DNA of 64,000 nt from JAJFUV01 sp964384215. Lineage in GTDB: Bacteria; Acidobacteriota; Terriglobia; Bryobacterales; Bryobacteraceae. Below, piece after piece: positions 11,223-19,562 of the stretch. The position numbers were made by a program, and so were the translations under genes. Location: contig CAYLLB010000003.1 of NCBI GenBank assembly GCA_964384215.1, positions 1-64,000 of the forward strand, read 5' to 3'. The stretch's first letter is position 1. Every line of letters begins with the position of its first letter. The notes beneath the pieces were generated by a model. It was given only the letters and a program-made list of their open reading frames with translations. It did no database searches and was not told the origin of the DNA.

Positions 11223-11672
11223 ATGCGGCGGATTTCGAAACTACTTCCGGCTATGTTGCTGTTCGGAATAGCAACGGCATGCAATCAAGGCCGTCATTCG
11301 CCGGCGGGATTTCGCCTGCCTGCGGACGGGAGCGTCGAAAGGGGCAAGGCCGTTTTCCTTGAACTGCAGTGCCACAGTTGCCATGAAGTGCCCGGTACGA
11401 ACGTGCCTCGACCGACCGTACAGCCTCCGGTTCCGGTAAGGCTTGGAGGTGAAGTCGCCAAGGAGTTGACGGACGGTTACCTTGTGACATCGATCATCAA
11501 CCCCTCCCATAAGCTGGCCCGTTATGCGAAAGAGTCGATCACGACCGGGGGAAAATCCCGCATGCCGGATTACGCGGATCGAGTGACGGCGCGGCAACTG
11601 ACTGATCTGGTGGCCTTCCTGCACTCGAACTACACTGTTCGACGGCCGATGGGGGATTACCTACGTTACTGA
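11223..11672 (+). CDS. Exported monohaem cytochrome c (lipoprotein type)
   Basis: The 149-residue protein has a signal sequence ending in a lipobox-like ATAC (about residue 20). A single haem-binding CHSCH follows at about residues 50-54, and methionines near the C-terminal third (SRMPDYADRVT) offer the distal ligand. It would carry electrons on the outer face of the inner membrane. An excellent AAGGAGGTGA precedes the ATG. It forms a pair with the cytochrome at 11726, which probably receives or donates electrons to the same partner; no oxidase subunit is adjacent. Confidence 0.85.
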   Translation: MRRISKLLPAMLLFGIATACNQGRHSPAGFRLPADGSVERGKAVFLELQCHSCHEVPGTNVPRPTVQPPVPVRLGGEVAKELTDGYLVTSIINPSHKLARYAKESITTGGKSRMPDYADRVTARQLTDLVAFLHSNYTVRRPMGDYLRY

Positions 11673-11725
11673 GTGGCTGCTGGCGGGCCGAACTGCCGAC
11701 AGGTGGCTGAAAGGAGCGTTCAGGG

Positions 11726-12211
11726 GTGTTCTGGTTCACGTTGTTGTTGCTGCAGGCGGCCGTCGCGGCACAGATTGAGCGGGGCGAGGCCCTGTTTTTC
11801 GACTCCGCGAAGGGATGCGCGAGTTGCCACGCGTTGAAGGGGCGGGGTACGGCGATCGGCCCTGATTTGAAGGGCATCGGAAGTCTCGCTCCACCGGCGA
11901 TTGCAGTGGCGGTGCGTTCCACCATCACTTCGTACGTGCAGAACGTGAAGCTGAAGTCCAAGGAGTCGTTTCCCGCGATGCCGGGCGCCAAAGATGAAAA
12001 GACCATTGATTTACACGACCTGTCGAAGACACCGGCCCAGCTTCGCAAGACTGACCGGACCGAAATTGAATCGATGTCGAACAACGATACCTGGAAGCAC
12101 TCGGACATAGCGAAGAGGTACACGGACGACCAAATGGCCGACATCATCGCTTACATCCGTTACGCGGTCACCGGCACCCCGAAAAGCGTGGACCCTTCGG
12201 CGGTCCGCTAG
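11726..12211 (+). CDS. Exported monohaem cytochrome c
   Basis: This 161-residue protein starts at GTG 11726 with AAGGAGCG 8 nt upstream. A short signal peptide ends near AVAAQ (residue 15). The haem site is CASCH (about residues 31-35), followed by GRGTAIGPDLKGIG, a classic class I cytochrome c pattern. A long insert (KLKSKESFPAMPGAKDEKTIDL to WKHSDIAKRYTDDQMADIIAYIRY) separates the haem motif from the C-terminal helix. It is 53 bp behind the first cytochrome and likely in one transcript. Function is periplasmic electron transfer; the partner is not evident. Confidence 0.85.
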   Translation: MFWFTLLLLQAAVAAQIERGEALFFDSAKGCASCHALKGRGTAIGPDLKGIGSLAPPAIAVAVRSTITSYVQNVKLKSKESFPAMPGAKDEKTIDLHDLSKTPAQLRKTDRTEIESMSNNDTWKHSDIAKRYTDDQMADIIAYIRYAVTGTPKSVDPSAVR

Positions 12212-12333
12212 CCGTGTCACTTTCCAGGCGTATGCCGCCGGAGAAGTGCAACGGCTTAGCTGCGAGGGTGGCCGGACGGGAACAGAGTTAAGGACGGCGG
12301 GAAGGCACAGGACCGCCGTCCCAGCATCGTGCC

Positions 12334-12531
12334 ATGAGACGGGATGATCCCAGTCCGGTTTTTCAGCGACGGTGGGGCGACTTGCTTGGGTGGTGGTACG
12401 TGTGCATCGGGGGCGGATTCCTCCTGCTCGGCATACGCAGCCTGCTCTACGGGGAACGGCTCTGGCTGATCCTGCTCCGCTGGGCAATTGCGGCCGGCTT
12501 CGTTTTCCTGGGCGTGAACCGCCTCCGGTGA
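12334..12531 (+). CDS. Small two-helix membrane protein, unknown
   Basis: The 65-residue reading frame has an N-terminal soluble stretch (MRRDDPSPVFQRRWGD) and two hydrophobic helices (LLGWWYVCIGGGFLLLGI and LWLILLRWAIAAGFVFLGV), ending in basic residues. The pattern is that of a small inner-membrane protein. The ribosome site is weak and the function unknown. It is 122 bp downstream of the cytochrome pair and might be part of that unit. Confidence 0.45.
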   Translation: MRRDDPSPVFQRRWGDLLGWWYVCIGGGFLLLGIRSLLYGERLWLILLRWAIAAGFVFLGVNRLR

Positions 12532-12595
12532 GAGGGCGCCCGCCGGGCACACTGCTCCTTCCCCTCTCGACAAACCATCTTCTCGCTTCCTCTTC

Positions 12596-12889
12596 TTACG
12601 GGAGCTTCTTCAAGATTTCGCCGAATTCCTTTTCGGTGAAAGCCCTCATCGTCACGCTTTTGACGTTGCCCTTCGAGGCAATGGCCAGGACGGCCGCCGC
12701 GGCGGCCTCATCGCCGGGGCCTTCCGTCACGGCGACGACGTCGTACTCGCCCATCGTGACGTAAATGCCCAGCGCTTTCCCTCCCATGGATTCGATGAGT
12801 TTCTTGGCTGCCGCGAACCGCGCGGGGGCGTTCTTCATGTCCTTCACGCCCTGCTCGGTCCACTTGAAGAGAGTCACATAGGTCGGCAT
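12596..12889 (-). CDS. GYD-domain protein
   Basis: The 97-residue protein MPTYVTLFKWTEQGVKDMKNAP matches the GYD family, small alpha/beta-barrel-like dimeric proteins with the signature GEYDVV (here YVTMGEYDVVAV). Their biochemical function is not established. Two ATGs in tandem (12892 and 12889) follow GGAGGTGC; the second has the better spacing and the family's usual N-terminus. It is monocistronic, flanked by a convergent small membrane gene and the iscU-like gene. Confidence 0.85.
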   Translation of the reverse strand: MPTYVTLFKWTEQGVKDMKNAPARFAAAKKLIESMGGKALGIYVTMGEYDVVAVTEGPGDEAAAAAVLAIASKGNVKSVTMRAFTEKEFGEILKKLP

Positions 12890-13025
12890 CATGCACCTCC
12901 CCGTGAGTCAACATCCAGCGAACATTTCCCGTTGACGGACTTGCCGGCCCCGCTGATTCGCTGCTTTCGAGTGTACACCCGGCTTCCCGTTCCGGCACTG
13001 CTCTTTCTCCGCCGTCCACGCGCCA

Positions 13026-13415
13026 TCACTCACGCCGCAAGACGCCCACAACCAGCGCCTGCGCCGTTTCCACGGCCAACACCGCGGCGTGTTTGGACGT
13101 GTCCGGCAGCCCGCCGAGGGCCAGTTCTATGTCGCCCGGGGTCAACTGCTTCACCTCTTCTAGGGTCCTGCCGGTGATCCACTCAGTGAGCGCCGATCCC
13201 GCCGCGATCGAGGCCGTGCAACCACGCGCTTTGAAACGGGCATCCAGAATGCGGCCGTTTTCGATCCGGGCCGAAAGCCTCAGTACGTCGCCGCAGGCCG
13301 GATTGGACACTTCCGCGGACACCGACGGCGGTTCCAGTTCGCCGGCCTTGCGCGGATTGCGGAAATGATCGAGCAGCCGTTCGCTGTATACCGACTCGCC
13401 CACTACCGTTATCAT
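13026..13415 (-). CDS. IscU/NifU-N-like iron-sulfur scaffold with Cys to His change
   Basis: The 129-residue protein has the scaffold start VYSERLLDHFRNPRKAG and two of the three cluster cysteines: NPACGD (C41, with D43) and ARGCTAS (C66). In the usual C-terminal KCAxLAW motif this protein reads KHAAVLA, so H109 takes the place of the third cysteine. It could still hold a cluster with one His ligand, or act in transfer only. The ATG at 13415 lies only 6 bp from the divergent Nudix ATG, so either both messages are leaderless or one true start is further in (a GTG at 13403 is possible). No iscS, sufB or sufC is nearby. Confidence 0.8.
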   Translation of the reverse strand: MITVVGESVYSERLLDHFRNPRKAGELEPPSVSAEVSNPACGDVLRLSARIENGRILDARFKARGCTASIAAGSALTEWITGRTLEEVKQLTPGDIELALGGLPDTSKHAAVLAVETAQALVVGVLRRE

Positions 13416-13421
13416 AACGGC

Positions 13422-13844
13422 ATGGCTGTAAGGCAAAGCGCGGCAGATCGGAAGCCGGTTGTAGTGGTTGCGGCGCTCATCGAGCGCGATGGAATGTTTC
13501 TTATCTGCCAGCGGCATTCCTCCGATAGACACTCGCTCAAATGGGAGTTTCCGGGAGGCAAAGTCGAGCCTGGAGAGACGCACGCCGGCGCCCTGGCGCG
13601 AGAACTGGAGGAGGAGCTTTCCATTCGGGCGATGGTGGGCCGCGAGTTGACTCGCCACAGGCACCAATATCAAGGCCGCCGCCCGTTTCTCCTTGTGTTT
13701 CTGCGTGTTGATGGCTTCTCGGGCGAACCGCACAACAACATCTTCGCGGACGTGCGCTGGGTGAAGCGGGAAGACCTGACCGGCTATGACTTCCTCGACG
13801 GCGACCGCGATTTTGTCCAAGCCCTGGCCGCCGGCGCCTATTAG
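13422..13844 (+). CDS. MutT-like Nudix hydrolase
   Basis: The 140-residue protein carries a Nudix box GGKVEPGETHAGALARELEEEL (about residues 45-66) with the metal-binding RELxEE; the glycine near its end is a serine. The context WEFPGGK and the core VVVVAALIERDGMFLICQRH match (deoxy)nucleoside triphosphate pyrophosphohydrolases such as MutT, which clean the nucleotide pool of 8-oxo-dGTP. ATG 13422 has no Shine-Dalgarno, and a GTG at 13464 would remove the first strand, so 13422 is kept. It ends overlapping the last base of the convergent gene at 13841. Confidence 0.85.
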   Translation: MAVRQSAADRKPVVVVAALIERDGMFLICQRHSSDRHSLKWEFPGGKVEPGETHAGALARELEEELSIRAMVGRELTRHRHQYQGRRPFLLVFLRVDGFSGEPHNNIFADVRWVKREDLTGYDFLDGDRDFVQALAAGAY

Positions 13845-14473
13845 TTCCCCTTGAGCTTGAACTCGAGACCGCGCTCGCGGTTCAGATGTTCCGTGTATTC
13901 CCGGTCCAGGCTCTCGAGCGGAGCCGACTTATGATCGCCCTGCACGGTGAGGTAGTGCAGCTTGCCTGCTTCGCGCCAGCAAGCGGCCACGGACTGGATC
14001 GAGTTGTCCTTGAAGACCAGCAGGTAGACCGCGGGCTTCGCCTCCCACTTCACGGAAGCCGGCTCCTCGGCGGTTGCCGGCCTCGACGTTGGTGCCGAGT
14101 AGACCTGTACCCCTTTCGTCTCCTCAGCGTCGCCCGCAGGCTCGTGTCCGAGCGGCCTTTCGGCATCGGGAGAGTAGAAATTGTTAACCACCACTTGAGT
14201 CGATGGTGGCGCTGCCGGCGCAATCACGAACACCGGCCACGCCGGCTGATAGAGATACCCGCCCAGATACATAGCTGCTGCGCGGGGCGCGTGTCCTCCT
14301 CCGGTTGGGGCTCCCGTATAAGGCGGGGTGCCGCTTACCGTGGCTTGCAGGCGCGCGGCGTAGCTTGTGTCGGTGATTGAAAACGGATGAGTTCGCTTCG
14401 CCAAGCCGGATTGCTGGGCAAAGCCCGCGCACCCGAGAAACACCACCGCGACAACCGCGACCAAGCTCTTCAT
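13841..14473 (-). CDS. Exported protein of unknown function
   Basis: The 210-residue protein has a clear signal peptide (MKSLVAVVAVVFLGCAGFAQQ) and a GGAGG site 5 nt before ATG 14473. The middle is rich in Pro, Ala and Gly (a flexible region with AAAMYLGGYLYQPAWPVFVIAPAA), and a small C-terminal domain (PAVYLLVFKDNSIQSVAACWREAGKLHYLTVQGDHKSAPLESLDREYTEHLN) follows. That last domain resembles small secreted modules seen in acidobacterial proteins, with no known activity. It is divergent from the Gfo/Idh/MocA gene. Confidence 0.7.
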   Translation of the reverse strand: MKSLVAVVAVVFLGCAGFAQQSGLAKRTHPFSITDTSYAARLQATVSGTPPYTGAPTGGGHAPRAAAMYLGGYLYQPAWPVFVIAPAAPPSTQVVVNNFYSPDAERPLGHEPAGDAEETKGVQVYSAPTSRPATAEEPASVKWEAKPAVYLLVFKDNSIQSVAACWREAGKLHYLTVQGDHKSAPLESLDREYTEHLNRERGLEFKLKGN

Positions 14474-14539
14474 GAGCGCCTCCCCGACGATTCGCGATAC
14501 AATTCTACCGCGGCAAGCTTCCGCCCTATGGAGTCCGAT

Positions 14540-15859
14540 ATGAATCCACTCAATCACACGCAGGTTTCCCGGCGCGGGTTTCTCGCCACGAGCGGCGCGG
14601 CCCTGGCCACGACTTCCTCCTCTACGGCCGCGCAGACAAGGCCGAAGATCCGGATCGCCCAGGTGGGCACCGGCGGCCGCGGCGTGTACTGGGGCGCCGA
14701 TCTGGTCAAGAATTACAGCGACGTCGTTACCCTGGTGGGACTGTGCGACATAAACGGCAAGCGCGTCAAGGTGGCGCGCGATCTCATGGGCGCCGACGCT
14801 CCCACCTATGTGGATTTCGATCAGATGGTAAAGGAAACTAATCCCGACCTCATCCTGATCACCACCACCGACTCGGCGCACGCCGGCTATATCGTCCACG
14901 CCATGGAACTCGGCAAGGATGTGCTCACCGAGAAGCCGCTCTGTACGGACGAACAGCAGGCCCAGGCCATCCGCGATGCCGAAAAGCGGTACGGCAAGCG
15001 TCTCATCGTGGGCTTCAATGCGCGCCACTATCCCGAGGCCAAGAAGATAAAGCAACTCCTCATGGACAAGGCCATCGGCGACGTGATCTCCGTCGACTAT
15101 CAGGAGTACCTGGATACCAGCCACGGCGCCAGCTACTTCCGGCGCTGGCACCGCCTGAAGGAAATGTCCGGTACGCTGCTGGTCAGCAAGAGCTGCCATC
15201 ATTTCGACCAAGTCAACTGGTGGCTGGACTCGCCGCCAGTCGAGGTCGTGGCTTACGGCGACCTGAAGTTTTACGGGAGGAACAACTCGTTCCGCGGCAC
15301 GCATTGCCGCGTCTGCCCGTACAAGAACAAGTGCCAGTTTTTCTGGGACGTCACCAAGAGTGCGAGCGCCGTGAAGCTTTACGTAGACTGCGAATCCGAG
15401 GACGGCTACCAGGTGGACGGCTGCGTCTGGCGCCAGGACGTGAACATCTACGACACGTATTCGGTCATGGTGAAGTACGCCAGCGGGGCCCGGCTCACCT
15501 ACACCGCCAACACGTTCATGCCTTACGAAGGACAGGAAATCGGGATCAACGGCACCAAGGGGCGCATCGACTTCAACATGTACGGCGGCGGCGGATATAA
15601 GGACTTCCAGCTCCGCATGACCCCGAATTTCGGCAAGTCGGAACTTGTCACCGACCTGCCGCGCCGCGCCGGCGGCCATGGCGGCGCCGACCCATCGCTG
15701 CACGACCTGATCTTTCGCGAATGGGATCAGCCCGACCCCCTCGGGCTAAAAGCCAGCAGCCTTGCCGGAGCCTGGTCGAGCCTGGTGGGCATCGCCGGCT
15801 ATCGCAGCATCGAGCGCGGCGGCGAACGCGTGAAACTCGCCGACCTGGCCAAATTATGA
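14540..15859 (+). CDS. Tat-exported Gfo/Idh/MocA-family oxidoreductase
   Basis: The 439-residue protein begins with a twin-arginine signal (SRRGFLATSGAALA, about residues 9-22). The Rossmann motif GTGGRG follows (residues near 42), then the catalytic EKP triad context (DVLTEKPLCTDEQQ). It also has a Cys-rich insert CRVCPYKNKC (about residues 255-265) that may bind a metal. The family oxidises or reduces sugars and cyclitols with NAD(P); Tat export of the folded enzyme with its cofactor is common in Solibacter-type genomes. The ATG at 14540 follows GGAG by 6 nt. Its stop overlaps the start of the next gene (ATGA), so the two are translationally coupled. Confidence 0.85.
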   Translation: MNPLNHTQVSRRGFLATSGAALATTSSSTAAQTRPKIRIAQVGTGGRGVYWGADLVKNYSDVVTLVGLCDINGKRVKVARDLMGADAPTYVDFDQMVKETNPDLILITTTDSAHAGYIVHAMELGKDVLTEKPLCTDEQQAQAIRDAEKRYGKRLIVGFNARHYPEAKKIKQLLMDKAIGDVISVDYQEYLDTSHGASYFRRWHRLKEMSGTLLVSKSCHHFDQVNWWLDSPPVEVVAYGDLKFYGRNNSFRGTHCRVCPYKNKCQFFWDVTKSASAVKLYVDCESEDGYQVDGCVWRQDVNIYDTYSVMVKYASGARLTYTANTFMPYEGQEIGINGTKGRIDFNMYGGGGYKDFQLRMTPNFGKSELVTDLPRRAGGHGGADPSLHDLIFREWDQPDPLGLKASSLAGAWSSLVGIAGYRSIERGGERVKLADLAKL

Positions 15860-16884
15860 TTCCCGCGGAGATCATCCTCAATCCCGCCTGGTGGAGCCGC
15901 AATTACGGGATCAGCTTCGAGCAGCGGTTCTATCTTGACACGGCCGCGCGCATCGAAAACGACGTCCTGATGCGCCGCGTGATGTATGAGCGCTTTGGAT
16001 TAGGTGAACCCGATCCGAAGCCGCGGCCTGTCATCGGGTCCATGTACGTCGCCGGCGGCTTCGTGATTCCGGCGCTGTTCGGGGTCGAGGTGCGCTTCGC
16101 CGCCGACCAGGCTCCCTGGCCGGTTGCCAAGTGCATCAGCCGTGAAGAGGCCATGGCGCTCGCTGTGCCCGATTTCGAGAACCTGTGGCCTATGAAGCAG
16201 CTCATCGAGCAGATGGACGCGCTCGAAAAGGAATACGGCTACCTGGTTGGCGACATCGACCTCGACGGTGTTCTCAACACGGCCCTTCAGTTGCGCGGCG
16301 AGCAGTTCTTCGTCGACCTGGCCGAAGACCCGGACCTCGTCGATCACGTCTGCGGCGTAGTGGCTGAAGCACAGGCGCGCGTGGGCGCCTACGTCCGCTC
16401 CCGCACAGGCACAAACTCGATCTCCGTGAACCGTTCCATCGTGAACGTGGACCCGCGCATCTACCTGCACGGCAACTGCACCGTGCAGATGATTTCGCCG
16501 GCCACCTACGGCCGCTCGCTGCTCAAGTGGGAGCTGTACCTGGCCGGCCGTCTCGCGCCCTACGGCATACACCATTGCGGGAACAACCTGCAGCGGTTCG
16601 CGGCGGACTACGCCAAGACCAGCCTCGTCTTCGCCGACGTGGGCTGGGGCTCGGACGTGGCGGCTGTCAGCGCCGCCCTGCCGGACACTTTCCTGAACCT
16701 TCGCCTGAGCCCCGTGCGCATGCTGCAACTGACGGCGGCAGAAATCCGCGAGGACGCCGAGAAACTGCTCCAGGCCTGCGGGCGAACGGAGAAAGTGGGC
16801 CTCTGCTGCATCAACATGGATCACGGCACGCCGGACGCCAACATCCTGGCGATGCTGGACGCCGCCCGCCGCTGGGGCTCGTAA
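15856..16884 (+). CDS. URO-D family protein, coupled to the exported oxidoreductase
   Basis: The 342-residue protein has URO-D-type patterns: VIGSMYVAGGFVIPALFGVEVRF, WPMKQLIEQMDALEKEYG, GYLVGDIDLDGVLNTALQL, and a metal-site-like YGIHHCGNNLQRFA. It lacks a signal peptide, so it acts in the cytoplasm. The start ATG 15856 overlaps the TGA of the upstream gene by 4 bp. Sequence resemblance to the URO-D protein at 973 is distant. A role in corrinoid-dependent or sugar-linked methyl transfer is only a guess; the coupling to an exported oxidoreductase is the firm observation. Confidence 0.75.
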   Translation: MIPAEIILNPAWWSRNYGISFEQRFYLDTAARIENDVLMRRVMYERFGLGEPDPKPRPVIGSMYVAGGFVIPALFGVEVRFAADQAPWPVAKCISREEAMALAVPDFENLWPMKQLIEQMDALEKEYGYLVGDIDLDGVLNTALQLRGEQFFVDLAEDPDLVDHVCGVVAEAQARVGAYVRSRTGTNSISVNRSIVNVDPRIYLHGNCTVQMISPATYGRSLLKWELYLAGRLAPYGIHHCGNNLQRFAADYAKTSLVFADVGWGSDVAAVSAALPDTFLNLRLSPVRMLQLTAAEIREDAEKLLQACGRTEKVGLCCINMDHGTPDANILAMLDAARRWGS

Positions 16885-16950
16885 ATCGAGCCTGCTGCTT
16901 TACGTTCGCACCGGCTCGGCGGTATTCTAAGTGTCTGCAATTCGCACCGG

Positions 16951-18165
16951 ATGGCCAAGTATTCTCAGCCCGACCTTCGCGCCGCGGCGCTCGAAGAGCA
17001 TCTGCACTTGCTCGAAGGGCAGCTCCGCCAGGCTCAGAAGATGGAAACCATGGGCCAGTTGGCCAGCGGCATCGCGCATGATTTCAACAACCTGTTGACC
17101 ATCATCACCGGTTGCGCGCAGATGCTTCTGGAGGAGCTTCCCCCCGATAGCCCGCTGCGGATCGAAGCCGACGAAATCCTCGGCGCCAGCCAGCGCGCCG
17201 CGGCTCTGACCAATCAGTTGCTGCGGTTCAGCCGCAAGCAGCCGGCCGAGCCGGCGGTCTTCGAGGTCGACGCCCTGGTGGCGAACCTGGAGAGCATGCT
17301 GCGGCGCGTGATCGGCGAACAGATCGAACTGGACATCGTTTGCGACGCGCCGGGACTGCGGATTGAAGCCGACGTCGCCCGCATCGAGCAGGCTCTCATG
17401 AACCTGGCCGTGAATGCGCGCGACGCCATGCCGGACGGCGGCGTCCTGCACATCGAAACCGGTCTTGCCATGCGTGACGAAGCCTCCGGTTCGCCGCGCC
17501 GGTTCGTTGTGCTCACGGTCAAGGATACCGGCTGCGGCATGAGTGAAGCCGTCCGCGAACGGCTGTTTGAGCCATTTTTCACCACCAAGGAAAGCGGACG
17601 CGGCACGGGTTTGGGTCTGTGGACCGTTTACAACATCGTCCAGGAGTACGGGGGCGACATCTGGGTGACTAGCGAAACCGGGCGCGGAACCATGTTTCGC
17701 ATCTACCTGCCGGAAACGGCTCGCGAGCCCGAGGCCGGCGCCAAAACCGCAAGGCCCGCCGCGCGGCCAGGACAAGCCGAGATGGTGCTTCTGGTCGAAG
17801 ACGAAGACCGCGTGCGGAAGTTAGTCGGCGGGATGCTTACGCGTCTCGGTTACCGCGTGATTTCGGCCTCCGGAGGGCGGGAGGCCATCCGCCTTGCGAG
17901 GGAAAGCCAAGGGCAACTCGATTTGCTGCTGACCGACGTGGTGATGCCCCAGATGAGCGGCCACGAACTGGCCAAGCGCCTCACCTCTATGCTGCCGGGG
18001 CTCAAGGTGATTTACATGTCGGGCTACGTGCAGGACTCGCGCATCCACCGTGAGGTCGTTGCTTCCGGGGCGCCTTTCTTGCAGAAGCCCTTTACACAGG
18101 ACGTCATGGCCCGCCTGTTACGCACGGTCCTGGACCGTGACGCCGCCCGTCCTCACGGCGCGTAG
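16951..18165 (+). CDS. Hybrid sensor histidine kinase without a sensor domain
   Basis: The 404-residue protein starts with a short coiled coil (residues 10-32). The H-box ASGIAHDFNNLL follows with phospho-acceptor H43. The kinase core carries NLAVNARDAM (N-box), VKDTGCGMS (G1), FEPFFTTK (F-box) and GTGLGL (G2). A receiver domain (about residues 275-395) has LVEDED, the acceptor Asp in LLTDVVMP and the Lys in LQKPF. No membrane helix or PAS domain is present, so input must come through a partner or the coiled coil. No response regulator gene is adjacent. It ends 48 bp inside the convergent broken gene at 18118. Confidence 0.9.
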   Translation: MAKYSQPDLRAAALEEHLHLLEGQLRQAQKMETMGQLASGIAHDFNNLLTIITGCAQMLLEELPPDSPLRIEADEILGASQRAAALTNQLLRFSRKQPAEPAVFEVDALVANLESMLRRVIGEQIELDIVCDAPGLRIEADVARIEQALMNLAVNARDAMPDGGVLHIETGLAMRDEASGSPRRFVVLTVKDTGCGMSEAVRERLFEPFFTTKESGRGTGLGLWTVYNIVQEYGGDIWVTSETGRGTMFRIYLPETAREPEAGAKTARPAARPGQAEMVLLVEDEDRVRKLVGGMLTRLGYRVISASGGREAIRLARESQGQLDLLLTDVVMPQMSGHELAKRLTSMLPGLKVIYMSGYVQDSRIHREVVASGAPFLQKPFTQDVMARLLRTVLDRDAARPHGA

Positions 18166-19420
18166 CCCGCGCCGGCGGAGCAAGGCCGCGAGCCACATCG
18201 CTCCATATACGGCCAGCACCAACATGAAAGGCTCCATCGGGAAGCGATAGCGGTGGCTGACGAAAAAGATGTAATACGGCAGCGGGTAGATCAATAGCAG
18301 CGCGAAGACGATTCCGGCCGGCTTGTTCTTCCGCCACGCAAGAATCGACCCGATCAGGAAAAACGGCAGTGGAACCAGGTACACGGAGCGCTTCAAAGCG
18401 GGCAACCGGAACTCCAGCTTGAAGTGCGCATTCCAGTCATCGCCCTGGCCGAGCCACCACGTCCGTATGCGCATCAGCGTGAGGCCGGCGAATTTTCCCG
18501 GATTCCGGCGAATGAAGTCCATGGCCAAACGGCTGCAATAGCGGTCGTACTCTACCTCCCCCATCCGGTAAAACAGCCGGCCCTCCTCTTTCGAGTTGGT
18601 GGGGTAGATCGCGTAGTTGCCGGTTCCGGTCCCCATCCGCTAGGCGCCCTCGTTGTTGCCTACCCGCAGATTGACGCCGGCCACGGTGCGGGGCGAGGTG
18701 ACGACCAGCACCACCGCGTTGCGCACAATCCAGCGAAGATAGACCAGCAGGCAGCATCCCGTCAGTAGTGCCACCTCCCCGAAGCCCGATGAGTCCGGCC
18801 GCCTGGCGCGTCTCCATACGATGAACGCAATTGCCGGATAGAACAACACAGGGACCGGATTGACCAGCGCAACCAAGCCCATGAACAAGCCCAATCCGCT
18901 TCAGCGAAGGACTTGGAGGCAGCGCGTAAAGACAATTCACGAGCGCCACCAGCATCAGTACCAGCAGGCTCACGTCCCAGATAGTGTTGACGGCATGCCA
19001 GATGGACGGCGGATACAGCGCGAAGATGGCGGCAGCGGCCAGGCCCACCTTGGCATCGAAAACGTGCCTGCCCAGCCGATAGATTCCCAAGCACGTCAGC
19101 GCCGCGCACAAGGAGTTAAACACGTACACTGCGACGGCAGACGCCGCTGTATAGATTCCGAACAGCTTGAAGATGCCCGCCAGGATCAAGGGGTAGCCGG
19201 GTTGCACCTGGCCGGTGGGGCCGCTCGGTTCGTGCAACGGCGAACTGAATCCCTGTCCCATCGCGAGCGAGCGCGCAATGCGTCCCGTTTCGAATCCGAA
19301 AGCCCAATGATCGGCCTCGGGCGAAATATCGTACGCGCGGAAATAGATCATCACCGCGATGCGCACGAGAAAAGCCAGGGCGACAATCACCGTGCGCGTC
19401 AGGCTGGTTTTCCTCTGCAT
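18118..19420 (-). pseudogene. Broken GT39-type membrane glycosyltransferase
   Basis: The 5' half begins at ATG 19420 (GGAGAA upstream) with a signal-anchor sequence, then YDISPEADHWAFGFETGR, GLVQPGYPLILA-like and RYGRLGRHVFDAKVG-like segments of a GT39/ArnT-type transferase. Near 18895-18905 the frame shifts by one base: the match continues as GLFMGLVALVNPVPVLFYP. Then an in-frame TAG at 18640-18642 interrupts NLRVGNNEGA, after which the same frame continues (TGNYAIYPTNSKEE to the C-terminal RYRFPMEPFMLVLAVYG). Two independent lesions suggest real decay, though assembly errors cannot be excluded. It is related in type to the gene at 1-926. Confidence 0.75.
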
Positions 19421-19430
19421 CGATTCTCCG

Positions 19431-19484
19431 CTACGACCCGAACTCCAGCCCGAAAATGCTCGCGTCTTTGTTGAAGGTGCTCTT
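19431..19484 (-). pseudogene. C-terminal remnant of a beta-propeller gene
   Basis: Between two in-frame TAG codons the minus strand encodes 17 residues ending DASIFGLEFGS. The same ending (QASIFGLEF) closes the intact gene at 20868-22517, and 20 bases at 19441-19460 are identical to 20875-20894. It is probably the surviving tail of a paralogue whose front was lost. It stops 10 bp before the broken GT39 gene, as the last codons of an operon neighbour would. Confidence 0.6.
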
Positions 19485-19562
19485 CTAGAGAAGACACGTC
19501 CAGAAGGTTCATCCATGAGCAGAGGCCGAAGTATATGTTATAGTGCATCATAATACAACAGA

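Noticed and set aside
13841..15703. A 620-codon frame on the minus strand.
   Set aside because: Only its last 210 codons (from 14473) have a signal peptide and ribosome site. The rest is antisense to the Gfo/Idh/MocA gene.
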